This document shows positions 1-12,981 of a stretch of DNA of 64,000 nt, one piece after another (position 1 is the first letter of the stretch; each line of letters opens with the position of its first letter). A program made the translations under genes and the position numbers. The DNA lies in NCBI RefSeq assembly GCF_900156105.1, contig NZ_FTMS01000011.1, positions 1 through 64,000 of the forward strand. The letters run 5' to 3'. The notes under the pieces are model-generated. The model saw nothing but the letters and a program-made list of their open reading frames with translations. It had not been told where the DNA came from and ran no database searches. The DNA is from Alkalispirochaeta americana (GTDB taxonomy: Bacteria > Spirochaetota > Spirochaetia > DSM-27196 > Alkalispirochaetaceae).

Positions 1-339
1 GCCGGAGGCGGCGAGATTCTTCAGGCCCTGACCCAGATGAGGGAGATGACCGGCTCGGTTCAGGGTGGATCGGGGGAGATGAAATCGGGGAACGACCAGA
101 TGCTCACGGCCATGCGGAACGTGAGCGAGATCACCCTGCGCTCCCGCGACGCCATGGATACGATCATTGCCAGCGTGGAGCAGATCAGTGCCGCCATCGG
201 CGATATCTCCAGCGTGAGCGATGTAAACCATTCCCAGATCGAGGAGATCCTCCGGGCCACGGGCGAACTCAAGCTGGCATCGCGGGACACCCTGGCACCG
301 GGGAACACTCCGACATCGGAAGAAGCGTCACCGGACTAG
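1..339 (+). CDS. Methyl-accepting chemotaxis protein, C-terminal fragment
   Basis: The reading frame is open from the window edge to a TAG at 337-339, so only the last ~112 residues are present. They read as a chemoreceptor signalling domain: heptad-like stretches such as MRNVSEITLRSRDAM and IASVEQISAAIGDISSVS match the long antiparallel coiled coil that presents CheA/CheW contacts, followed by a polar tail (TPTSEEASPD) with no CheR-binding pentapeptide. The sensor domain, membrane spans and most of the signalling domain lie outside the window, so the ligand cannot be inferred. The gene converges on the glycosyltransferase and the two stop codons overlap by 4 bp. Confidence 0.75.
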   Translation, partial: AGGGEILQALTQMREMTGSVQGGSGEMKSGNDQMLTAMRNVSEITLRSRDAMDTIIASVEQISAAIGDISSVSDVNHSQIEEILRATGELKLASRDTLAPGNTPTSEEASPD

Positions 340-1310
340 GGGTCCTTCCTCTTGCGCCGCCGGAGGCGGCGGCGCAGCTGCACCGATATTTGCCGAAACT
401 GAGACTGAAGCCGATCCCGCAACAGGGCCTGGTCCGCCTCGCCCTCTCCTTTGGCCGGATCAGCATCACGGCTCCTGGCATTGGCAATCAACGTGGAGAT
501 CCCTTCATCGGCAGACAGAAGGAACCGGTCAAGCTTGGCAAGAATCGTCTCACTGGGGGCCTCTTCAGCTGAGACGGGCGGTTCATCGTAGTGGGCAAAC
601 TCGTATTCGATAAAGTCGTCCCGGATCTCCCCCACCCACCGCCGATGAAGATCAGTCTGGATCGCCTTCAGCGCGTAGGCCAGACGCCCCTCCTTCTCAA
701 GACGCCGCACGCTTACGTCGGCCCAAACCGAGGAGAGAAACTCCAGGGGCCGGTACTTCACGGCGGCTTTCCCGAAGGCGTGATCTTCCCCCAGACGAAT
801 GGTCTCATCAAAGCCCCCGACGCGCCGAAACAGGCGGCGGCTCGCGATGAGACAGAACCCCGAGGAACGGGGCTCTGTCCGCAGGGTCAGGCGGGTTATG
901 GTCGAGGCAAAGCTGAAAAGAAGCTTGTCCAGAGAGACCTCCGAGAGAGGCCGAATCTCGCAAGTGGCGAAATCAATAAAACGTCGCTCTATCTCTTCGT
1001 GGGCATTCCGCAAAAACCCCAGAGGAAGTCGCACATCGGCATCGATGAAGAAAAAGAACTCTCCTCTGGCAACAGCTGCTCCGGCGTTGCGGCCTGCCCC
1101 GGGCATCCCTCCGGAAACAACCCGGCAGTTCCGGCTCAGGGCACACTCCACCGTTCCATCGGTGGACCCGGCGTCGGCCACAATCACCTCGTAATCGGAA
1201 AAATCCTGTTTCTCCAGGCTGTCCAGCAGAACAGGAAGATAGCGGCCCTCGTTCAGGGCGGGAACGATCACACTGATCGCGGGAGACACGGCGGGCGGCA
1301 AGGGCGTCAT
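336..1310 (-). CDS. Family 2 glycosyltransferase
   Basis: This 324-residue cytoplasmic or peripheral GT-A enzyme transfers a sugar from a nucleotide-sugar donor, probably to a surface glycan or lipid. The N-terminal half has the GT2 signature: ISVIVPALNEGRYLPVLLDSL, the nucleotide-binding VIVADAGSTDGT, and a DXD-type motif in FFFIDADVRLP at about residue 95. GFDETIRLGEDHAFG fits the acceptor-side ED motif. The basic C-terminal tail (RRRLRRRKRKDP) may contact membrane phospholipid. It overlaps the upstream FkbM methyltransferase by 4 nt (ATGA type), so the two are translationally coupled. The acceptor is unknown. Confidence 0.85.
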   Translation of the reverse strand: MTPLPPAVSPAISVIVPALNEGRYLPVLLDSLEKQDFSDYEVIVADAGSTDGTVECALSRNCRVVSGGMPGAGRNAGAAVARGEFFFFIDADVRLPLGFLRNAHEEIERRFIDFATCEIRPLSEVSLDKLLFSFASTITRLTLRTEPRSSGFCLIASRRLFRRVGGFDETIRLGEDHAFGKAAVKYRPLEFLSSVWADVSVRRLEKEGRLAYALKAIQTDLHRRWVGEIRDDFIEYEFAHYDEPPVSAEEAPSETILAKLDRFLLSADEGISTLIANARSRDADPAKGEGEADQALLRDRLQSQFRQISVQLRRRLRRRKRKDP

Positions 1311-2191
1311 GAGGGCAGATCCGTGCCAAGCTCTGCCCGGGCCAGAGGGAGGGCAAAGCGGTCAGAAAAGGCGATGATATTCCAGATGCGACAGTCTTCA
1401 AAGGCTTCTTCGCCGTAGAGCCTCCGATCCTTGTTGCGGTAGAGCCCAAAGATCTTGCGGTACCCGGCGCGGCGCAGCAGATCCAGAAGCTCCCTGCGGT
1501 CGTAGCCGGCGTGGGCGGTGTTGACACAGGAATATTCCATCACCACCGCCGGAGCGGCGTCCCGAAGCGTTTCCAGAGCTCCTTCCAGGACATCTCTCTC
1601 GGCCCCCTCCACGTCAATCTTCACCACATCAGGCGGAGGCAGGGGGGGCTCCGGCACAGAGGGAAGCGCTTCCTTCAGGACCCCCGCGAGAGCCTGGCGA
1701 AACGGGTCCGTCTGATCCGATTCTGCGGTTCCGGTCCCCCGGGTATCCTTTTGGCACACTCCTGTGAGCCCATCCAGAGCCAGGACTGTCACCTCTTCCG
1801 TCCCCGTCACGGCAAGACCATACCGTTGGAGATCCTCCCGAGAGCGCTCGTGAAGAGAAGAAAAGGTGTCATCGCTGTAAACATCCAGCACAGCTCTCCC
1901 CGGCTGGCGTCCCAGCGCGCAGGGAAGGAGGGTGAATGCCTGAAGATCTGCCTGACGGGATACCCGCTGGAGCAACCGCTCCCGGGCTGCCCGGCCCGGC
2001 TCAAAGGCGATCACTTTGTGGGGTTTTCGGGCAAAGGGAAGCGTAAGCTCACCGTCGTTGGCACCGATATCGTAGATCACCGCCCTCCCCGAAGGCACAG
2101 CCCCCACCAGCTCGTTCATCCAGTAGCGCAGATTCTCGTGAATGTCGTCGTAGCCGTCGATACCGGCCTGTTCCCCGTTGGAGCTTTTCAT
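1307..2191 (-). CDS. FkbM-family methyltransferase
   Basis: SAM-dependent O-methyltransferase of the FkbM type, 294 residues from the chosen ATG at 2191. Motif I is VIYDIGANDGELTLPFA, followed by the acidic ribose-binding strand VIAFEPG, and the family's late motif is VVKIDVEGAERDVLEGA. Between the ALDGL strand and that motif lies an unusual ~50-residue insertion rich in Pro, Thr and Glu. The ORF is open further upstream, but an extension would run into the divergent phosphatase gene. A promoter (TTGGCA-18-TAGAAT) ends 7 nt before this ATG and no Shine-Dalgarno is present. The coupled glycosyltransferase suggests methylation of a glycan. Confidence 0.8.
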   Translation of the reverse strand: MKSSNGEQAGIDGYDDIHENLRYWMNELVGAVPSGRAVIYDIGANDGELTLPFARKPHKVIAFEPGRAARERLLQRVSRQADLQAFTLLPCALGRQPGRAVLDVYSDDTFSSLHERSREDLQRYGLAVTGTEEVTVLALDGLTGVCQKDTRGTGTAESDQTDPFRQALAGVLKEALPSVPEPPLPPPDVVKIDVEGAERDVLEGALETLRDAAPAVVMEYSCVNTAHAGYDRRELLDLLRRAGYRKIFGLYRNKDRRLYGEEAFEDCRIWNIIAFSDRFALPLARAELGTDLPS

Positions 2192-2228
2192 GGCTGTGAT
2201 TCTACCAGACTCGGGCAGTTCTTGCCAA
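2191..2228 (-). promoter_or_regulatory. Promoter giving a probable leaderless FkbM mRNA
   Basis: On the minus strand TTGGCA (2228-2223), an 18-nt spacer and TAGAAT (2204-2199) are followed by only 7 nt before the ATG at 2191. The start point would fall on or next to the start codon, and no Shine-Dalgarno is visible. This is inferred from consensus matching only. Confidence 0.5.
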
Positions 2229-2256
2229 AGCCCGACCGATGAGGAAGAATACCGCC

Positions 2257-3147
2257 ATGACAGACACAGACACACTCTGGAAGGTTGAGGAAATCCGGGA
2301 TCTGATGCTCGAGGCAGGCAGAATTGCCCTGAGCCATTTCGAAGCCCCCGAGACAGAACACAAAGCCGATCAGTCCCTGGTTACCGCTGCCGACCGGGAA
2401 ATAGAACAGTTCTTCACCGAACGCCTGGTTGCACCCCAAAAAAATACCACCTCCCGGGGCATCGCCGCCGGGGCGACCCTTCTTGGAGAAGAAACCTGGG
2501 AAAAACTGGACCAACCAACCCGGGAAAAACTCTTCCAGGGAGCCACCTGGGTGGTGGACCCCATCGATGGAACCGCCCCCTATGCAAACCATCTTCCTTC
2601 CTGGGGTATCTCCCTGGGCCTGCTTCTGGAAGGCCGCTTTGCCGAAGGAGCAATTTTTCTTCCCTGCACGGGAGAACTCTTTCTCACCAGAGACGGCCAT
2701 GTGCTCTACGAGCAGGGCCCCCGGGACCCCCAGCGCTGGACCTTTGAGAATCTTCAGCCCCTGGAAACACCGGAACGGCCCTACCGTCCGGGAGGAATGG
2801 TGGCACTCCCCCACGAGATCGCCCGAACCACCCGTTTCCCCGGACCAAACCCGATCCAGGTGAACGGCTGCGCCGTCTATTCCCTGACCAACCTTTTTCT
2901 GGGGAACTATCTGGCCTACATCGCCAAGATTCGCCTGTGGGATGTGGCCGGAGCAATCCCCATGCTTCGGAACCTGGGCTTTCTGGTGCAATTCTCTGAC
3001 GGCCGGGAGTTGAGCTCCTCCGTCACCGATCAGGACTGGGTCCTGGATCCCCGGGACCGGAACCTCTGGAAGAGCAGGGGCCGCCTCTACACAGCCCGCT
3101 CACCGGAAACCCTGGAAAAAATTCGCCAGATCTACCAGACTCCCTGA
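2257..3147 (+). CDS. Inositol monophosphatase/CysQ-family phosphatase
   Basis: Mg-dependent phosphatase of the IMPase/FBPase/CysQ superfamily, 296 residues. Visible motifs are SLVTAADREIEQFF, GEETWEKLD with the metal-binding Glu, and the signature WVVDPIDGTAPYANHLPSWG. The C-terminal half includes RLWDVAGAIPML, matching the family's second Asp motif (W-D-x-A-A). The substrate may be inositol phosphate, 3'-phosphoadenosine phosphate or a sugar phosphate. The family signature does not discriminate. ATG 2257 is chosen over ATG 2239 because GAGGAAG at 2241-2247 sits ~9 nt upstream of it. The gene is divergent from the FkbM gene. Confidence 0.8.
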   Translation: MTDTDTLWKVEEIRDLMLEAGRIALSHFEAPETEHKADQSLVTAADREIEQFFTERLVAPQKNTTSRGIAAGATLLGEETWEKLDQPTREKLFQGATWVVDPIDGTAPYANHLPSWGISLGLLLEGRFAEGAIFLPCTGELFLTRDGHVLYEQGPRDPQRWTFENLQPLETPERPYRPGGMVALPHEIARTTRFPGPNPIQVNGCAVYSLTNLFLGNYLAYIAKIRLWDVAGAIPMLRNLGFLVQFSDGRELSSSVTDQDWVLDPRDRNLWKSRGRLYTARSPETLEKIRQIYQTP

Positions 3148-3194
3148 TCCCTGCCCCTGAACCATCGACCCCGCCCGGCCTCTCGGGCCGGATA

Positions 3195-3259
3195 TAACCG
3201 AACCGGATAACCGAACCGGCTAACCGGGCCGGGTAACCGAACCGGCTAACCGGGCCGGG
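3195..3259. repeat. 13-bp tandem repeat, five copies
   Basis: TAACCGRRCCGGV repeats head-to-tail with starts at 3195, 3208, 3221, 3234 and 3247. Copies alternate between an AA and a GG in the middle. A degenerate sixth copy may precede the array. It fills the gap between the convergent phosphatase and beta-galactosidase genes. The GGCCCGG/CCGGGCC half-sites can also pair into hairpins, so it may act as a bidirectional terminator. Confidence 0.85.
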
Positions 3260-3266
3260 CAAGGGG

Positions 3267-8678
<5,412 letters not shown>

Positions 8679-8682
<4 letters not shown>

Positions 8683-9536
8683 TCCTTTACCCCTCCAAAG
8701 GTCAGACCCGCGATAAACTGCCTCTGCAACACAAAGAAAACCAGCACCGACGGAAGCGCCGCCACCACAGACCCGGCAGAAATCAGGTTCCAGGCGATAG
8801 ACCACTGCCCTCGCAACGCCTGAAGTCCGAAAGTTACCGGCCGGGCAGCATCACTCTGAACAAGTGTCAGAGCCCAAAAGAAATCGTTCCACACAAAGGT
8901 AAAGAGCAGAACTCCCAAAGAAGCCAGAGCAGGACGAATCAAGGGCAGAATAACCCGGAAAAAGACGCCCATCTCGGAGGCTCCCTCCATACGAGCCGAT
9001 TCCACCAGGGAAATGGGCAGATCAGCGATAAAGTTCCGCAGAAAAAAGGTGGCAAACCCTATCTGAAAGGAGGTATGAAAGATGATCAGCGCCCGAAGCG
9101 TATCCAGGAGCCCCAGGTTTCCAAAGATCGTCCGCACGGGGATCATCAGAATCTGAAAGGGCACAAAGTTTCCGGCAATAAATATCGCGTACAGGAGAAT
9201 TCTCCCCCGAAACCTGTGGATAGCCAGGGTGTACCCCGCCATGGCGCTGAAAAAAATGGCCATAAAGACCGAAGGCAGGGTAATCACCAGGCTGTTTATG
9301 AAATACCGCACCATGGGGCTGCGGGCAGGGTTAAAGACCTCGGCGTAATTCTGGATCATCCGGAACTCCGAAGGCCAGCCCCAGTAATTTCCGGCGATGA
9401 TATCCTGGTTTCCCCGCAGGGAGGTAACAAGAATAGCCAGCATGGGAAGAAGCCAGAGCAGGAGCACCAGGGGCACAGCCAGGTGGTAGAGCACCCGCAC
9501 AACCCGGGGGGTTCGTTCTATTGGTGTTGGAAACAC
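8679..9536 (-). CDS. Sugar ABC transporter permease, MalG type
   Basis: Inner-membrane permease of the carbohydrate-uptake CUT1 family, 285 residues with six predicted hydrophobic segments. The first is PLVLLLWLLPMLAILVTSL. The EAA loop that contacts the ATPase is visible as ESARMEGASEMGVFFRVILP. The C-terminus QRQFIAGLTFGGVKE is typical of MalG-like proteins. It starts at GTG 9536 behind GAGAGG and follows its partner permease by 4 nt. No ATPase gene lies in this operon, so a shared MsmK/UgpC-type ATPase encoded elsewhere is likely. Confidence 0.9.
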
Positions 9537-9540
9537 AGCA

Positions 9541-10428
9541 TTACCTCTCGTTTTTCACGACGGTCCGCAGAAAAAAGGCGATAAAAACCGACATGATCAG
9601 AAAGAGCACCACAGCGATCGCCGCGCCATAGCCCATGTTAAAGTTGAAAAGGGCCTCGTTATACATCTGGTAGGCCAGAACATTGGTCCTTCCCCAGGGG
9701 CCGCCCCCGGTCATGATCGCAATCAGGTCGAAGCTCCGGAGCGCCCCCACAATCGTCACCACGAATGCTACAAAGGAAGCCCCCCGTAGCTGCGGAATAA
9801 TCACATGCCAGAGCATCTTCATTCCTGCAGCTCCGTCTATACGGGCCGCCTCCACTACCTGGGCGTTCATGCTGGTGAGCCCTGTCAAATAGAGGATCAT
9901 GCAGTACGCCGTCTGGGGCCAGAGATTTGCCGCGATCACCGCGTAGGTGGCAAGTCGCTCATCGGCCAGGATAGGAATCGGTTTCATTCCCAAAGAACGG
10001 AATAGCACTGCAAGAAGGCCCAGATCAGGGTTGTAGAACCAGGAGAAAACCAGACCGATCACCACCAGATTTATGACGAAGGGGAAAAAGAAGAGCGATT
10101 TTACCATCCGTATTCCCCGTATGTTCTGGTTCAGAAAGAGCGCCAGGACAAGCCCCCCCACCGGAGCCAGCATCATCACCACCAGCCAGCGGATGTTGTT
10201 CGCCAGAGAAATGTGGAACCGGTCATCACCCAGAAGACGCTCGTAGTTTGCCAGGCCCGCCCAGGTCATGGGCCCGAACCCTGACCAATGATGCAGGCTG
10301 ATCCAGAAACTCTGAAGCACCGGCCAGACCACGAAGATCGTAAAAAGCAGAACCGCCGGAGCAAGAAAATAGACTGGCGCAAACCGGTATTGCAGCCGCA
10401 ACCAGCGGTATTCGATATCTTTATTCAC
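9541..10428 (-). CDS. Sugar ABC transporter permease, MalF type
   Basis: CUT1-family permease, 295 residues with six hydrophobic segments. The first (VYFLAPAVLLFTIFVVWPVL) is followed by the common SFWISLHHW stretch. The EAA motif is VVEAARIDGAAGMKMLWHVIIP. It starts with GTG 10428 preceded by AGAGG. It forms the heterodimeric channel with the following gene. A stem-loop separates it from the binding-protein gene upstream. Confidence 0.9.
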   Translation of the reverse strand: MNKDIEYRWLRLQYRFAPVYFLAPAVLLFTIFVVWPVLQSFWISLHHWSGFGPMTWAGLANYERLLGDDRFHISLANNIRWLVVMMLAPVGGLVLALFLNQNIRGIRMVKSLFFFPFVINLVVIGLVFSWFYNPDLGLLAVLFRSLGMKPIPILADERLATYAVIAANLWPQTAYCMILYLTGLTSMNAQVVEAARIDGAAGMKMLWHVIIPQLRGASFVAFVVTIVGALRSFDLIAIMTGGGPWGRTNVLAYQMYNEALFNFNMGYGAAIAVVLFLIMSVFIAFFLRTVVKNER

Positions 10429-10466
10429 GCATAACCTCTACAGAGCAGGACGATAACCAAAACGGC

Positions 10467-10494
10467 TCCCGACCCCGGACCCCCGGGATCGGGA
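10467..10494 (-). terminator. Intercistronic stem-loop after the sugar-binding-protein gene
   Basis: Arms 10467-10478 and 10483-10494 pair over 12 positions with one mismatch around a 4-nt loop. On the minus strand the hairpin is followed by GCCGTTTTGG, a short U-rich run. Placed between the binding protein and its permeases, it probably acts as a partial terminator or 3'-end stabiliser that makes binding-protein mRNA more abundant. Confidence 0.55.
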
Positions 10495-10569
10495 ACCATC
10501 CCCTACAGGTATAACTCATGGAGCATTCGCGGTGCCTGCCGGACTACCTGTGTCGTCGGGCACAGACGA

Positions 10570-11823
10570 TCACCGGCTGAAAATCTCCTCGCGCCGCCTG
10601 TCCAGACGCTGGAGGATTCTCTCGAGCCGGTCGGGATTCACCATAAACTCCTGGAACCCCTCCATACCGTGGCGGGCCATCTCCTCGCTGGTGTCGCGAT
10701 CGTAGAACTGGGCCAACCCGTCGGCAGCGTTGAGCATCTCGAAACCCTTCAGCACGAAGGGATCCCGGGGCGGGGGAGAATCCCGGTGGGGAGAAATGTT
10801 CCCCGTTGCTGCGGCAAACTGAGCCAGCACATCGGGACGGGAAGCGAACGCCAGAAACCGTCGCGCCCCTTCCTTGTTCCGTGCCCCCGCAGGAATGTGA
10901 TAGGTCTCGGTAGGTGCGTCCTCGTAGATCCCTACAGAGGGGTCGATCACGGGAAACTGGAAAAATCCCATCTTGTCGCCGACTCCCGCAGCTTCCATAT
11001 CGGGTATGATGAAGTTGCCGATCAGATACATCGCTGCGGTACCGTTGATCAGTGGAGCCTGAGCCTCCTGCCAGGAGTAGGTAGCATGGTTTGCCAGGAA
11101 AAACTCCCGGTCTACCAGGTCCTGCCAAACCTCAAAGACCCGGTCCAGCTCGGAATCAAGATACGACGCTTCCCCGGCCATGAGGCGCATATGATAATCA
11201 TAACCGTTGATCCTCAGGTTGAGATAATCGAACCACCCCGCCGTGGTCCAGAGGTAGCGAGTTCCGATCGTAACGGGGGTGATGCCCTGATTCTTCAGGA
11301 CCTCGCCCAGGGCGATGAACTCATCCCACGTCTCGGGAACCTCCAGGCCGTGCTCGGCAAAGATGTCCTTTCGATAGTAGACGCCCCACTGGTAGTACCC
11401 CCAGGGCACCCCGTACTGCCGTCCGTCAACGGTGGCCGCCAGCCGCGACGAGGCCATGGCGCGGTGAAGATCATTCTCGGCCCAGACATCGCTGATGTCT
11501 TCCAGAAGCCCCTGGTCGACGAAATACTTCATCCGTTCCCCGGCAAACCAGAGGGCCACATCGGGCGGATCGGCCACCAGGAAGTTCCTGATCGCCGTCT
11601 TGTAGGCTTCGTGATCAAAGGTGTTGACCACCACGTCCAGGTCGGGATTCTCCTCCCGAAACTGCTCCACCACCTCGGCAAAGGCTGCGCGCGGGGCAGG
11701 ATCTGAAAGATTGGAGTTTATCACCAGCCGGCGGGATTGATCCTCTTTTTGGCCGCCTCCGAAGGCCACACCCGCTATCAGGGTAGCCAGGACCAGCACC
11801 ATAAGGGTTCTGCATCGTCTCAT
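10570..11823 (-). CDS. Extracellular sugar-binding protein of ABC transporter
   Basis: Solute-binding protein of the family-1 (MalE-like) class, 417 residues. It begins with a signal peptide (MRRCRTLMVLVLATLIAGVAFG). The mature part shows ENPDLDVVVNTFDHEAYKT, a typical lobe I, YGVPWGYYQWGVYYRKDIF and ETWDEFIALGEVLKNQGITP. These are common in oligosaccharide-binding proteins. It starts at ATG 11823 behind AAGGAGG and is the first gene of the operon. No lipobox cysteine is visible, so it is probably periplasmic and soluble. Ligand is inferred from the neighbouring enzymes to be an alpha- or beta-galactoside. Confidence 0.9.
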   Translation of the reverse strand: MRRCRTLMVLVLATLIAGVAFGGGQKEDQSRRLVINSNLSDPAPRAAFAEVVEQFREENPDLDVVVNTFDHEAYKTAIRNFLVADPPDVALWFAGERMKYFVDQGLLEDISDVWAENDLHRAMASSRLAATVDGRQYGVPWGYYQWGVYYRKDIFAEHGLEVPETWDEFIALGEVLKNQGITPVTIGTRYLWTTAGWFDYLNLRINGYDYHMRLMAGEASYLDSELDRVFEVWQDLVDREFFLANHATYSWQEAQAPLINGTAAMYLIGNFIIPDMEAAGVGDKMGFFQFPVIDPSVGIYEDAPTETYHIPAGARNKEGARRFLAFASRPDVLAQFAAATGNISPHRDSPPPRDPFVLKGFEMLNAADGLAQFYDRDTSEEMARHGMEGFQEFMVNPDRLERILQRLDRRREEIFSR

Positions 11824-11930
11824 TCTGTCTTTCCTCCTTGATTGGCATCCTCTGATATTCTCCCGTCACTCCGTCGGTCGGTCAATCTCAATATTTTCCG
11901 GAACTTTCCAATTATTCAGAACGAACAAAA

Positions 11931-11987
11931 TTTCGCATAAAAAACCACAAATTGCGCATAAAAAAAGATTAAAATGGATTTTTATGC
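11931..11987. promoter_or_regulatory. Putative AraC-type operator in the divergent galactoside promoter region
   Basis: TTTCGCATAAAAAA (from 11931) and TTGCGCATAAAAAA (from 11952) are direct repeats with a 21-bp period, two helical turns. An inverted copy of the core, TTTTTATGC, lies at 11979-11987. The 255-bp region 11824-12078 between the two divergent genes is visibly AT-rich compared with its surroundings. Two same-face direct sites are the usual target of AraC-family dimers. Confidence 0.55.
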
Positions 11988-12078
11988 AGAAAGAAGGGAA
12001 CGTTTCGCAAAGAGGCCGTCTCCGCCGTATCACAATAGTGAGGTTTGTTGTAAAATCCTCCGGTCAGGAAGGTCTATT

Positions 12079-12948
12079 GTGGAAAATCAGCACGACCGGG
12101 GCCGCCGGGACGGCGACTTTGTCCTGGGGCAACCCTCGGAGATAGAAAACGAACTCCCCTACCAGCTGGTTGGCGCGGGGTGCGATTTTTTCCAGTACCC
12201 CGTGAAGCGTCCCTTCGGTTTTCCTGCTTTTCAGTGGATTCAAACGATCTCCGGTACGGGGTCCCTCAGCCAGGGGGACGACACGCACACCGCCCGTCCC
12301 GGAGAAGGGCTCCTGCTGCACCCCAACGAGCCTCACCGCTACCAGGCCCTGGAGGATCCCTGGTATGTGCACTGGATAACCTTCAGCGGATACCATGTGC
12401 GGGATATGCTCTCGTACCTGGGAATGTCCACCACCGGCGTCTACGGCGTGGCAGAACCGATGGCTCTGGCAAGCCACATCAGAAAGGCCCTGGGAATCCT
12501 CAAAAGCGACTACCCCCTCCGGGGCATCGACGGATCCGTTGTGGTCTACCAGTTAATGATGGACTTTTTCAAGTTTGTCCATTCCGCCGGAGGAACAAGC
12601 CACGACGCCCACGTTCGCCGCCTGAAACCCGCCCTGGACCGTATCGAGCGGGAGATCCACCGGTCCCTGACTCTGGAGGATCTGGCACAGGAGGTGGGCG
12701 TTACGCCCCAGTATTTCTGCGAGCTCTTCAAATCTATCACCCGGTATCGTCCCACGGAGTACATCAATCAACGTCGGGTGGAGCGCGCCAAGAATCTGCT
12801 TCTGCGCAACCCTCGCGACAAGGTTCACGACATAGCCCGCCAGGTGGGGTTCGAGAGCGACAGCTACTTCTCCACGGTCTTCCGGAAGTACGAGGGGGTG
12901 AGCCCTCGCACCTACCGGGAGACCAACGGCCCCCTGGGGGGAGGCTGA
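12079..12948 (+). CDS. AraC-family regulator of galactoside use (MsmR/RafR-like)
   Basis: Transcriptional regulator, 289 residues. The N-terminal cupin sugar-sensing domain includes PFGFPAFQWIQTISGTGSL and GEGLLLHPNEPHRYQAL. The C-terminal double helix-turn-helix reads LTLEDLAQEVGVTPQYFCELFK and DIARQVGFESDSYFSTVFRKYEG, ending in the family motif SPRTYRE. GTG 12079 is preferred over ATG 11974 because AGGAAGG lies ~7 nt before it and the shorter form has the normal family length. Divergence from the transporter/galactosidase operon implies it activates those genes in response to imported sugar. Confidence 0.9.
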   Translation: MENQHDRGRRDGDFVLGQPSEIENELPYQLVGAGCDFFQYPVKRPFGFPAFQWIQTISGTGSLSQGDDTHTARPGEGLLLHPNEPHRYQALEDPWYVHWITFSGYHVRDMLSYLGMSTTGVYGVAEPMALASHIRKALGILKSDYPLRGIDGSVVVYQLMMDFFKFVHSAGGTSHDAHVRRLKPALDRIEREIHRSLTLEDLAQEVGVTPQYFCELFKSITRYRPTEYINQRRVERAKNLLLRNPRDKVHDIARQVGFESDSYFSTVFRKYEGVSPRTYRETNGPLGGG

Positions 12949-12961
12949 CCACCCCCAGGGG
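12931..12961. terminator. Bidirectional hairpin between araC-type gene and htpG
   Basis: CCCCTGGGGG (12931-12940) and CCCCCAGGGG (12952-12961) form a perfect 10-bp stem with an 11-nt loop. The hairpin contains the AraC gene's stop codon. No T-tract follows on either strand, so its terminator function is inferred from position between convergent genes. Confidence 0.5.
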
Positions 12962-12981
12962 AAATCCCGAAAGAGACAGTC

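Noticed and set aside
11974-12078. Earlier ATG for the AraC-type regulator
   Set aside because: It lies within the operator-like repeats, lacks a ribosome-binding site, and adds 35 residues not typical of the family.
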